DNA of 64,000 nt, from positions 62,001-126,000 of the forward strand of contig JAEWCQ010000002.1 in assembly GCA_023390555.1 (NCBI GenBank), in the 5' to 3' direction. Both the position numbers and the translations under genes were made by a program. Below are positions 43,388-51,240 of the stretch, in pieces. Origin of the DNA: Bacillota bacterium. GTDB lineage: Bacteria > Bacillota > Clostridia > Lachnospirales > Lachnospiraceae. The notes beneath the pieces were generated by a model that did no database searches, was not told the DNA's origin, and worked only from the letters and a program-made list of their open reading frames with translations. The first letter of the stretch is position 1. Every line of letters begins with the position of its first letter.

Positions 43388-45790
43388 ATGATATTTAGTT
43401 ATGGTCTGACGTATGGTATCGCACTGTGCGCGGGATGGGGGGTATCCTACGGATTTTTGCTTCTGCTGGCTCTGGTCCATACCGGAATCCTGTACGGGCG
43501 GAAACTGGTAAAAAAGAAAAAGATACCGGTTGATCAGGTTTTTTTACTGTTACTTTTTATCTGCGGTATCTTAAGCCTGTTTCGTCTGCCCTGGTTTGGG
43601 TACTTTTGGAACATGGGAGAATACATCGTACACTGGCAGGGCCGCGGTACATTCGATTTAAAATATGGCTGGTTGTTACTGTATGTGATGCTCGCAGCCG
43701 GGGAACTTCTGTACCGGAGAATCGCAAAATACATACATACAAAGCTGCTTTTGGCAACGATCATTCTGGGCGCGCTGATCTGGCAGGCGGTGTTACGCGT
43801 CAGTTGGGATATGCTTCCGGTCGCCGCACTGCTCTACGTAGCCCTGTGCGGCTATACGGAGGGCTATCAGCGCCTGATACAAAAGCGTGATAAAATTTTT
43901 GCAAAGGATATGCTGCCGTTTCTGGCAGGTGTGATTCTTCTGGTATGCATATTCCCAAACAGCAGTAAACCAATCTCCTGGGATCCAGTCCTGCAGTTTT
44001 GGAATCAGTTGAAAACGGGTGCAAATGAAGTGGTCTCGAATCTGGTATATTGGGGAGATGGAGATGATTTCGGTGTCGGAAGCGCTGGATTTTCAGATGA
44101 CAATGACAGCTTCTGGGGAAAACTGACTGATGGATTCTCCCGTGAAATGATGGAATTATCCGTCAATACGAGATTCGGAACAGAAGAGCGGTATTTTACC
44201 GGAAAGATTAAAGAGACGTATGAAGCAAATAACTGGCTGCCTGCAGACGAATCGGGCAGGTGGGAGCTGACACAGGAAGATATCGTGGAGGGACGCAGCG
44301 GCAAGTACCGGTACGGGGTTGACGGCATAGGTACGGAAGACTTGAGCGAATATCAGTGGGAGCTTGAGGAACGCCTGTATTATCTCTACCGTTCAGGGAT
44401 AAGCAGCAGTGAAGATGAGGTGTTCTGCAGAAGCAATACCTACTTTTTGAAATATGGAAGTCTGCGTACCAATACACTGTTTTATCCTTCCAACTGCTAC
44501 CGGATTCGTGTTGTAAACGACGAGGACAGCATATACGGCGAAGGAAGAAACCTATATTTTGCAAAAAAACAGAAAAGAGGCAGCAGTTATCAGGTATTTG
44601 GCATGCAGATGAATCTGGAAAATGATGCATTACTCCAGTATCTGCGTACCGGAACGGCGGAAAACACCGGGCCCGATAAGGCGGATAGAAGCACGCTCTT
44701 TGCAGAATGTATAGAAGCACTTGCCCTGAATGCAGATGAGATTTCCGAAATTACGGATGCGGATTGGGAAAAGAAGCTGGCGGACAGAGAGAAACAGATT
44801 CGGAAAACGGATCTGCAATTGCCCAAAGACCTTCCGGGACGTGTAGCCGGACTGGCGGAAGAACTCACAGCGGATGCAGACAATGACTATGATAAAGTCC
44901 AGGCAATCGTAAAATATCTGAAGAAGACAGGCGGTTATACTTATACGACATCACCGGATGCGTTGGAGGAAGACCGGGATGTTGTGGACGGCTTTTTGTT
45001 TGAGAGTAAACGGGGATACTGCAATTATTTTGCAAGTGCGGCTGCAATCTTATGCCGCTGTGCAGGAGTTCCGTCGCGTTATGTAGAGGGAGTGGTCGTA
45101 GAGTATCAGAATTCGGAGGATGGCTGGTATCCGATTCTTGGCAAAAGCGCACATTCCTGGACACAGGTTTATATTCATGGCTTCGGATGGATCGATGTGG
45201 ATGCGACGCCGGGCTATGAGACTGGAAATGAGAACTGGGAAAATACAAAGACGGATGTGAAGGAACTGAATCAGGGCGGTCGGACTGGAGCGGATGTGCC
45301 GCAGGTTTCTGCGGGAAAAGAAGAACACACGGAGCAGAAGACGCAGTTTGCATCGGTGAAAGCGTACGTACCATATCTGGGCATTGGCGCAGGAATTGTC
45401 ATATTTTGTTTTTTATTTGTGTTTGCATTGAGCAGAATACTGGTATATTATGCTTATCAGAAAGCTTCCAGCCGTAAGCGTACGGAGATCTGCATGGGCA
45501 GACTTCTGGATTGCCTGAGAAAACGCGGACTTGGCCTGAATACTGGCGAAACGCTTCGTGAATATGGGAAAAGACTTGCCCGGCAGAAAGAGGAAGATCC
45601 GGAATATCTGGAGGTATTGCAGTGGTATGAAGCGATCCGCTATGGAAAGCAGGAAGTAGATTGCAAAGAGGTAATATGGCTGGAACAGGTCTGCAGAAAA
45701 GAAAAGATGCGCAATCACAAGGCCAGAAGGGAATATCGGAGGCGGATCAGGGTGCACAGGTTTTCTGTCCGGAAGCATTCAAAAAAATAA
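43388..45790 (+). CDS. Membrane-anchored transglutaminase-like protein (TgpA type)
   Basis: 800 residues. Five or six N-terminal membrane segments (to about 190), an extracellular region of about 460 residues holding a transglutaminase-like core with Cys545 (GYCNYF), His589 (AHSW) and Asp605 (DVDAT), one more membrane segment near 655-685, and a cytosolic DUF4129-like tail. The full triad suggests an active cysteine protease or transglutaminase at the cell surface. It completes the common MoxR-DUF58-transglutaminase trio. Confidence 0.93.
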   Translation: MIFSYGLTYGIALCAGWGVSYGFLLLLALVHTGILYGRKLVKKKKIPVDQVFLLLLFICGILSLFRLPWFGYFWNMGEYIVHWQGRGTFDLKYGWLLLYVMLAAGELLYRRIAKYIHTKLLLATIILGALIWQAVLRVSWDMLPVAALLYVALCGYTEGYQRLIQKRDKIFAKDMLPFLAGVILLVCIFPNSSKPISWDPVLQFWNQLKTGANEVVSNLVYWGDGDDFGVGSAGFSDDNDSFWGKLTDGFSREMMELSVNTRFGTEERYFTGKIKETYEANNWLPADESGRWELTQEDIVEGRSGKYRYGVDGIGTEDLSEYQWELEERLYYLYRSGISSSEDEVFCRSNTYFLKYGSLRTNTLFYPSNCYRIRVVNDEDSIYGEGRNLYFAKKQKRGSSYQVFGMQMNLENDALLQYLRTGTAENTGPDKADRSTLFAECIEALALNADEISEITDADWEKKLADREKQIRKTDLQLPKDLPGRVAGLAEELTADADNDYDKVQAIVKYLKKTGGYTYTTSPDALEEDRDVVDGFLFESKRGYCNYFASAAAILCRCAGVPSRYVEGVVVEYQNSEDGWYPILGKSAHSWTQVYIHGFGWIDVDATPGYETGNENWENTKTDVKELNQGGRTGADVPQVSAGKEEHTEQKTQFASVKAYVPYLGIGAGIVIFCFLFVFALSRILVYYAYQKASSRKRTEICMGRLLDCLRKRGLGLNTGETLREYGKRLARQKEEDPEYLEVLQWYEAIRYGKQEVDCKEVIWLEQVCRKEKMRNHKARREYRRRIRVHRFSVRKHSKK

Positions 45791-45814
45791 ATACAGGAGA
45801 ATGAGGAACGATGT

Positions 45815-46231
45815 ATGAGAAATAAATCAAAACTGGAAAAAAGAAAGCAAGGCAATGAAAAAAAGAAAGAATGTCCGAGAGAGTGGCTGTATCTGAATGA
45901 GACACAGGTGACGCCGCGCAATATCACAGAAGCTTTCGCCGAAAATGAACTCATGGAGGCGCAGCTGTGGGAAGATGCAGGAGTGGTAGAGATAGAACTG
46001 CCTGGAGAGGCAAAATCGATGGATATGGAAGTGACAGCAGCAGATTTTGGTGACGCATACAGTGATGCGTATTTCGCCCAAAACCATATCAAGACCGTAT
46101 TTCTGGTGACAATCCGACCGGAAGATTATGATGCCGCAAAGCAGGCGATGGGAAAGATTATTACATCATTGGGAGGCTATTTCTGCGGGGATACGGAGGA
46201 TTTTACACCGGTTGTAAAAGATGCAGAATGA
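45815..46231 (+). CDS. Hypothetical protein of 138 residues in the MoxR cluster
   Basis: I do not recognise a family. The first 25 residues are very basic (RNKSKLEKRKQGNEKKKE), followed by a compact acidic alpha/beta-type domain with LWEDAGVVEIELPG, DAYFAQNHIKTVFLVTIRP and a C-terminal amphipathic segment. No signal peptide or membrane segment. GAGGA lies 7 bases before ATG 45815. It follows the transglutaminase gene after 24 bases, so it probably belongs to that operon and may be a cytosolic partner. Confidence 0.8.
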   Translation: MRNKSKLEKRKQGNEKKKECPREWLYLNETQVTPRNITEAFAENELMEAQLWEDAGVVEIELPGEAKSMDMEVTAADFGDAYSDAYFAQNHIKTVFLVTIRPEDYDAAKQAMGKIITSLGGYFCGDTEDFTPVVKDAE

Positions 46232-46319
46232 CGTCTGATCGGCTGGCTGGAAGAATCCGGGAAAAGTGAATAAGTTTTGGAAATGTCACAGATACTGTAT
46301 GGAACAGGAGCGTGATATT

Positions 46320-46937
46320 ATGAGAATACCAAAACATATCGGCGTCATACCGGACGGTAACCGAAGATGGGCTGTTTCAAACGGAATGACAAAAAAAGAC
46401 GGCTATGCGTACGGACTCGAACCCGGACTGTCTTTGCTGCGCAAGGCGAAGCAGGCGGGTATCGAAGAGATTACGTATTACGGATTTACGGTAGATAACT
46501 GTAAACGTCCCGCGGAACAGTTTCAGGCGTTTCAGACTGCCTGTGTAAAGGCAGTGGAATTACTGCAGCAGGAAGGGGCAGAGCTTTTGGTCATGGGAGA
46601 TGACAACTCCAGGTGTTTTCCGGAAGAACTGAAGAAATACCGAACCAGGCAGAGTGTCTGCGGAGGTGGAATCCGCCTGAATTTTCTGGTGAATTACGGG
46701 TGGAACTGGGATCTTTCCCATATGAAGGTAGACGGTACAACATGGTCAAAGGATATTTCAAGAATTGATATGATCATACGGTGGGGAGGCAGAATCCGTC
46801 TCTCCGGTCTGCTTCCAATACAGTCCGTCTATGCGGATTTTTATTCGGTGCCGCATATGTGGCCGGAATATACGGAAGCAGATTTCGATGCTGCCCTGGC
46901 ATGGTATAACGGGCAGGATGTAACACTTGGCGGATGA
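46320..46937 (+). CDS. Divergent undecaprenyl diphosphate synthase family protein
   Basis: 205 residues, shorter than typical UppS (about 230-250). It keeps the pyrophosphate-binding start HIGVIPDGNRRWA, the YYGFTVDNCKRP segment and the C-terminal IIRWGGRIRLSGLLPIQSVYADFY block. It differs in that the His-containing GHxxG motif is replaced by YAYGLEPG and the usual Glu of GGExRLSN is Arg. It is probably a cis-prenyltransferase of altered chain length or substrate rather than the essential UppS. ATG 46320 has AGGAG 9 bases upstream. Neighbours are the MoxR cluster and a C39-like secreted protein. Confidence 0.87.
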   Translation: MRIPKHIGVIPDGNRRWAVSNGMTKKDGYAYGLEPGLSLLRKAKQAGIEEITYYGFTVDNCKRPAEQFQAFQTACVKAVELLQQEGAELLVMGDDNSRCFPEELKKYRTRQSVCGGGIRLNFLVNYGWNWDLSHMKVDGTTWSKDISRIDMIIRWGGRIRLSGLLPIQSVYADFYSVPHMWPEYTEADFDAALAWYNGQDVTLGG

Positions 46938-46977
46938 TGAAAGGTACCGGGAATAAGAAAGAAATGAAGTGTGAAAA

Positions 46978-47811
46978 TTGGATAAAAAAGCAGAAAAAAC
47001 AGGCTTGATTCTATTGCTGATAATAGCGATAATGATAGCTGGAGCCTGCGGAAAAAGCAGACAGGCAGATCACGAAAACAGTTCCACGGAAGTTGTGCAG
47101 ACAGTTCCGAACGAGACAGAGACCGTGGAGACCGGTGAGATCAAAGACGAAGTGACAGAGGAAGAAGAGAGCCGGAGTCAGGAGACCGGTGCGGGCATTT
47201 ACAGCTTTCTGCAGGGGCAGAAAGCATGGCAGAAACAGAAAGAATGGTCCGGCGAATGGGCAGACTACGAAGAAGCCGGAAAGGTGTTCGGGCATTTTGG
47301 ATGCAGCTTTTGCTGCATGGCCAATATTTACAGTACACTGTCTGGAAAGGAATGCTCCCCGCTTGATTTGTTTTCCTATACGAAAGAAGTGACGGCATAT
47401 GCGCCTACAGCGGAAAATGCAGCACTTGGCTGGGGAGATATGAAGACGGCACTGGAGTACGCAGGTATCTCAGGGGAACTGGGTAACAAACCGGAGAGTA
47501 TGGAAGCATTTGAAACATTGATGCAGCAGTACCGGACCGCAATCGTGCTGATCAGCAGCAACAACGATGCTGCCTACTGGCAGAATGATGGCGGCCATTA
47601 TGTGAATATCTGGGATTATAATCGTGCGACCGGAGAGGTGTTTCTGGCAGATCCGGGAAGTCCAACGAAAAACCGCAGTAATATACCGCTGCAGTATGTA
47701 TACGATGCGCTTAAGACCTCCAGTTCTTATCAGTATCTGGTCATTGACGGGTATTCCGATGAGGCTGACCAGTGGAAACACGATGGAATTACAGAAACGT
47801 GGTTTCGCTGA
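46978..47811 (+). CDS. Secreted/lipoprotein-like C39 family peptidase-like protein
   Basis: 277 residues. A hydrophobic signal (about 8-22) ends in AGAC, a weak lipobox, followed by an acidic Glu/Thr-rich linker to about 75. The rest looks like a papain-fold C39-like domain: Cys in GHFGCSFCCMANIYS near 105, His in GGHYVNIWDY near 205 and an Asp in LADPGS near 223. Substrate unknown. The start is TTG 46978, since a stop lies just upstream and the next Met is inside the signal; the ribosome site is weak. Confidence 0.8.
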   Translation: MDKKAEKTGLILLLIIAIMIAGACGKSRQADHENSSTEVVQTVPNETETVETGEIKDEVTEEEESRSQETGAGIYSFLQGQKAWQKQKEWSGEWADYEEAGKVFGHFGCSFCCMANIYSTLSGKECSPLDLFSYTKEVTAYAPTAENAALGWGDMKTALEYAGISGELGNKPESMEAFETLMQQYRTAIVLISSNNDAAYWQNDGGHYVNIWDYNRATGEVFLADPGSPTKNRSNIPLQYVYDALKTSSSYQYLVIDGYSDEADQWKHDGITETWFR

Positions 47812-47849
47812 TTCCGCACAGGAACAATTACGCATGGAGGAGGCTTATC

Positions 47850-48338
47850 ATGATAAGGGAAATGAAAGCTTGTGATTGGGATAAAGTAAAAAAGATTTAC
47901 GAACAGGGATTAGAACATGGAACATCTACATTTAACACCTTGAGCCCAACTTATGAGGAATGGGACAGAGGGCACGTTAAAGAGTGCAGATATGTGTATC
48001 TGGATCAGAATCAGGAGGATGTGGCAGGGTGGATTGCACTCAGTCCGACATCACCGAGATATGCATACCGGGGAGTGGTTGAGGTCAGCATCTACGTGGA
48101 CGATACCTACAAAGGAAAAGGAGCAGGAACAGCACTGCTGAAGAAGCTTTGTGAAGAAAGTGAGAAAGCCGGATACTGGTGTCTGTATTCTGCAATCTTT
48201 GCCATGAATCAGGCCAGCATTTCCTTACATAAAAAATGCGGATTCCGGGAGATTGGATATCGGGAGCGTATTGCACAAGACCGGTTTGGAAACTGGCAGA
48301 ACACCATATTAATGGAGCGAAGAAACAATATAGAATAA
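47850..48338 (+). CDS. GNAT family N-acetyltransferase (PAT/YncA-like)
   Basis: 162 residues. The GNAT core has VEVSIYVDDTYKGKGAGTALLKKL (acetyl-CoA loop) and the C-terminal SLHKKCGFREIGYRERI block characteristic of phosphinothricin-acetyltransferase-like amino-group acetyltransferases, which in bacteria act on methionine sulfone-type or other amino acids. ATG 47850 follows GGAGGAGG. It lies 38 bases after the C39-like gene and 27 before the MIF-like gene. Confidence 0.93.
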   Translation: MIREMKACDWDKVKKIYEQGLEHGTSTFNTLSPTYEEWDRGHVKECRYVYLDQNQEDVAGWIALSPTSPRYAYRGVVEVSIYVDDTYKGKGAGTALLKKLCEESEKAGYWCLYSAIFAMNQASISLHKKCGFREIGYRERIAQDRFGNWQNTILMERRNNIE

Positions 48339-48365
48339 AAAATTAAAATCAGGAGGAAGAAAAAA

Positions 48366-48707
48366 ATGCCATTTATTGATTCAAAAATCACCGTAAACGT
48401 AACAGAGGAAAAGAAAGAGACAATTAAAACAGAGCTTGGAAAGGCAATTGCCATCATAAATAAGCCGGAGAGCTTTCTGATGGTCGGGATGGATGACGGA
48501 TATGATCTCTATATGGGCGGCCGTAAGCTGGACAAAGGCGCTTTCGTGGCAGTCAGCCTGTTTGGCAATGCCCCATCGGAGCAGTATGATAAGCTGACGG
48601 CTGAAATCTGCCGCATTTATGAGGAACAACTTGGCATTCCGGGCAATGCCGTCTATGTAACCTATACCGGCGTGCAGGATTGGGGCTGGAATGGGCGGAA
48701 TTTCTAG
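48366..48707 (+). CDS. Macrophage migration inhibitory factor-like tautomerase
   Basis: 113 residues, the size of MIF. Met is followed by Pro2, the catalytic base of the tautomerase superfamily, and the ELGKAIAIINKPESFLMVGM and VYVTYTGVQDWGWNG segments follow the MIF pattern. It should form trimers and keto-enol tautomerise phenylpyruvate-like compounds. A host-directed cytokine-mimic role has been proposed for some bacterial MIFs but nothing here shows export. AGGAGGA precedes the ATG; a terminator follows. Confidence 0.9.
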   Translation: MPFIDSKITVNVTEEKKETIKTELGKAIAIINKPESFLMVGMDDGYDLYMGGRKLDKGAFVAVSLFGNAPSEQYDKLTAEICRIYEEQLGIPGNAVYVTYTGVQDWGWNGRNF

Positions 48708-48729
48708 AAAGAACTTAGTTTTGAACGAA

Positions 48730-48752
48730 AAGGCTCCTGCGGGGGTCTTTTT
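48730..48752 (+). terminator. Rho-independent terminator after the MIF-like gene
   Basis: 8-bp stem (48730-48737 with 48742-48749, two G-U pairs), 4-base loop, TTTTT. Confidence 0.75.
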
Positions 48753-48838
48753 CCTGTTATAGAAAAGACCGTTTCAGGTTAAAGTGAAAAGTATTGCTCT
48801 CTAATGGAATCATTGTTCTGGAAATCGGGAACAACACG

Positions 48839-48847
48839 TGTTAGAAT
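48839..48847 (+). promoter_or_regulatory. Possible extended -10 promoter of the Nudix gene
   Basis: TGTTAGAAT about 80 bases before the ATG, the same nonamer as in the promoter at 32845-32853. No good -35. Confidence 0.35.
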
Positions 48848-48925
48848 AGCGATAGAAAAAAGCAGATGATTCGTATATTGTTTGCAAAAATCCGGTTGAA
48901 ATCATATGTAAAGAGGAAAAGGCAG

Positions 48926-49336
48926 ATGAAAAAAATAGAGATTGCAGCAGCCATCATCAGAGACGGTGACAAAATCTTTGCGACCCAGCGCGGTTATGGT
49001 GCGTTTCAGCACAAATGGGAATTTCCGGGCGGGAAGCTGGAGGAAGGGGAGACACCGCAGGAGGCGCTGCAAAGAGAGATAAAAGAGGAACTGGATTCCG
49101 AAGTAGAGATAGAAGAGTTCCTAGAAACCGTGGAATACGATTATCCTTCGTTTCATCTGATCATGCATTGCTTTGTCTGTACGTTGAAATCCGGAGATCT
49201 CGTTTTAAAAGAGCACGAGTCGGCAAAGTGGCTGAGGAAAGAAGAACTGGACAGTCTGGACTGGTTACCCGCAGATCTCGGAATCATCGGAAGATTAATG
49301 ACGTCAGAGAGAGACGAAAGTGGAAGCGGCATTTAA
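48926..49336 (+). CDS. Nudix hydrolase (MutT/8-oxo-dGTP diphosphatase-like)
   Basis: 136 residues. The Nudix box reads GGKLEEGETPQEALQREIKEELDSEV (residues about 36-61 in two stretches), matching GX5EX7REUXEE with the usual Gly replaced by Asp. The early CxxQR-like ATQRGYGAFQHKWEFPGG context is that of MutT-type sanitising enzymes that remove oxidised nucleotides. ATG 48926 has GAGGAAAAGG upstream; 20 codons further upstream are open but not protein-like. Confidence 0.92.
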   Translation: MKKIEIAAAIIRDGDKIFATQRGYGAFQHKWEFPGGKLEEGETPQEALQREIKEELDSEVEIEEFLETVEYDYPSFHLIMHCFVCTLKSGDLVLKEHESAKWLRKEELDSLDWLPADLGIIGRLMTSERDESGSGI

Positions 49337-49392
49337 ATAAATATGATCAATCGGAATCTGGATGATATCAGGCTGTTAAATGAAATACAGAC

Positions 49393-49421
49393 TTGAGAAT
49401 TTCTGACGCATAGCGGATAAT
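49393..49421 (+). promoter_or_regulatory. Promoter of the ROK kinase gene
   Basis: -35 TTGAGA (49393-49398), 17-bp spacer, -10 GATAAT (49416-49421). Confidence 0.6.
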
Positions 49422-49468
49422 ATAGGGACAGGTTGGATCAACCGCATATGGACGAGATGGAGGATAAG

Positions 49469-50416
49469 ATGAGAATTGGAATTGACATGGGTGGTATGTC
49501 TGTCAAATTCGGACTGGTAGATGAAAACAACAGGATCACAGACAAAAAAGTGATTCCGACCAGGCTTGATGTGCCGGCAGAAGAATTTATAAAAGATATG
49601 GCAGACGCGGTAACAGCCCTTCTGCAGGAGAATAAATTAAAATTGGAAGCGTGCGGGGGAATCGGTATCGGCAGTCCGGGAACGATTGACTATGAGAACG
49701 GAGTGATTCTGTATTCCAACAATTTCGGTTGGGAGAATGTTCCGATTGCTGCGCTTCTGAAACAGGCACTGGGAGAGGTGAAAATCGGGATTGCAAATGA
49801 TGCGGATGCAGCGGCACTGGGTGAAGTATGCGCAGGTGCGGCGGCCGGAGCCAAAAACGCCGTGTTGCTGACACTTGGTACCGGGGTCGGTGGAGGTGTG
49901 ATTTTGAATAAAGAAATCTTTCATGGAGCGCTGGCAGGCGGCTGTGAACTTGGTCATACGGTGATTGTACAGGGCGGAGAAGCTTGTACCTGCGGAAGAA
50001 AAGGCTGCCTGGAGGCCTATGCGTCCGCTTCGGCATTGCTTCGTATGGCGCGCAAAAAAGCGCTGGAGCATCCGGAATCACTTCTGCACACAATGTCCGG
50101 GGGAGATCCGGAGAAGATGAATGGAAAAATTCCATTTGACGCAGCGGCGAAGGGAGATGCGGCTGCACAGGAGGTTGTGACTGAGTATGAAACCTACCTT
50201 GCCTGCGGAATCACAAATATCATCAATACATTTCGTCCGGAGAAAATCATTCTCGGAGGCGGAGTTGCAGCGCAGAAAGAGAATCTGACGAAACCGTTGC
50301 AGAATATGGTCAATCAACTGTGTTTTGGCGGAGAACACGGCGGAATCGCGCAGATCGTGGTATCCGAACTTGGAAATGATGCCGGAATCATAGGTGCGGC
50401 CAATCTGGTTGTATAA
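49469..50416 (+). CDS. ROK family glucokinase
   Basis: 315 residues. Phosphate loop GIDMGGMSVKFGLV at the N terminus, LTLGTGVGGG near 140, the catalytic-region ELGHTV and the ROK zinc motif CTCGRKGCLEAY near 178-189. It phosphorylates glucose (or a related hexose) to feed glycolysis. ATG 49469 has GGAGG at about 49457. Single gene with its own promoter. Confidence 0.93.
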   Translation: MRIGIDMGGMSVKFGLVDENNRITDKKVIPTRLDVPAEEFIKDMADAVTALLQENKLKLEACGGIGIGSPGTIDYENGVILYSNNFGWENVPIAALLKQALGEVKIGIANDADAAALGEVCAGAAAGAKNAVLLTLGTGVGGGVILNKEIFHGALAGGCELGHTVIVQGGEACTCGRKGCLEAYASASALLRMARKKALEHPESLLHTMSGGDPEKMNGKIPFDAAAKGDAAAQEVVTEYETYLACGITNIINTFRPEKIILGGGVAAQKENLTKPLQNMVNQLCFGGEHGGIAQIVVSELGNDAGIIGAANLVV

Positions 50417-50441
50417 AAAGAGGGTTTCGGGGAAAATTCTG

Positions 50442-50450
50442 TGTTAGAAT
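50442..50450 (+). promoter_or_regulatory. Possible extended -10 promoter upstream of the DUF1275 gene
   Basis: TGTTAGAAT, third occurrence of this nonamer in the window's intergenic regions; no convincing -35. Confidence 0.3.
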
Positions 50451-50464
50451 GATGGATGCAATCT

Positions 50465-50488
50465 GCTCGCAGCCGGAAGTGTGCGAGC
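50465..50488 (+). terminator. Weak terminator-like hairpin after the ROK gene
   Basis: Perfect 7-bp arms GCTCGCA (50465-50471) and TGCGAGC (50482-50488), followed by a short CTTTGTT. Confidence 0.3.
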
Positions 50489-50505
50489 TTTGTTAAAAAA
50501 TAAGT

Positions 50506-50540
50506 ACGTAAGCATGTGCAGGGTGCACATGTTCTTACGT
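50506..50540 (+). promoter_or_regulatory. Hairpin or operator at the DUF1275 start codon
   Basis: ACGTAAG-CATGTGCA (50506-50520) pairs with TGCACATG-TT-CTTACGT (50524-50540), 15 bp with a two-base bulge and a GGG loop. The inner part is a perfect 19-bp palindrome around GGG. The GTG start codon at 50539 lies in the end of the 3' arm, so the structure could limit translation or bind a regulator. Confidence 0.5.
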
Positions 50541-51240
50541 GACGAAAGAAGAGGTTTATTTGAAAAGATCAAGTCAGATGTCCGAATCGATTGAGCTTGG
50601 GGTTGTGCTTGCAATCGCAGGCGGATTTATGGACGCTTATTCCTACATGTGCAGAGATGAGGTGTTTGCAAACGCACAGACCGGAAACATGCTTTTGCTT
50701 GGAATTTATATTTCAGAGGGAAGATGGGATATGGCACTTCGCTACCTGTTCCCGGTTCTTGCGTTTACTCTTGGAATCGCAATTGCCGACATTGTGCGGA
50801 TAAAACTAAAAGACAGGAATCTGCTGCACTGGCGGCAGATATCGGTTCTGTTTGAAGCTGTGGTGCTGGTTATTGTATGCTTTTTGCCGCAGAGTCTGAA
50901 TCTTCCGGCCAACAGCCTGACGTCACTTGCCTGCGGCATACAGGTGGAGAGCTTCCGCAAGATTCACGGGAGCGGAATCGCAACCACGATGTGTATTGGG
51001 AATTTAAGAAGCGGTACACAGAATATCTGTGAATATCTGTATACTAAGGATAAGGGTACCGCGACGAGGGGAGCACTTTATTATGGAATCATTGTATGCT
51101 TCGTAATTGGGGCGATTGTCGGAAATGCAGCGGTAAAAACATTTTCAGAAAAAGCCATTCTTATCTGTGCCGGAATGCTGATTCTTGCATTCCTGATGAT
51201 GTTCGTTGACCGGGAAAAAGGAGCGGATGCAGTAAAATGA
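50539..51240 (+). CDS. DUF1275 (YoaK-like) membrane protein
   Basis: About 233 residues with six or seven membrane segments; the GGFMDAYSYMCRDEVFANAQTGNM motif near 28-51 is the DUF1275 signature. Function is unknown for the family. The start is uncertain: GTG 50539 or TTG 50560, the latter with AGAAGAGG closely upstream. The stop overlaps the LysR start by 4 bases (ATGA), so the two are translationally coupled and the regulator may respond to something this protein handles. Confidence 0.9.
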   Translation: MTKEEVYLKRSSQMSESIELGVVLAIAGGFMDAYSYMCRDEVFANAQTGNMLLLGIYISEGRWDMALRYLFPVLAFTLGIAIADIVRIKLKDRNLLHWRQISVLFEAVVLVIVCFLPQSLNLPANSLTSLACGIQVESFRKIHGSGIATTMCIGNLRSGTQNICEYLYTKDKGTATRGALYYGIIVCFVIGAIVGNAAVKTFSEKAILICAGMLILAFLMMFVDREKGADAVK

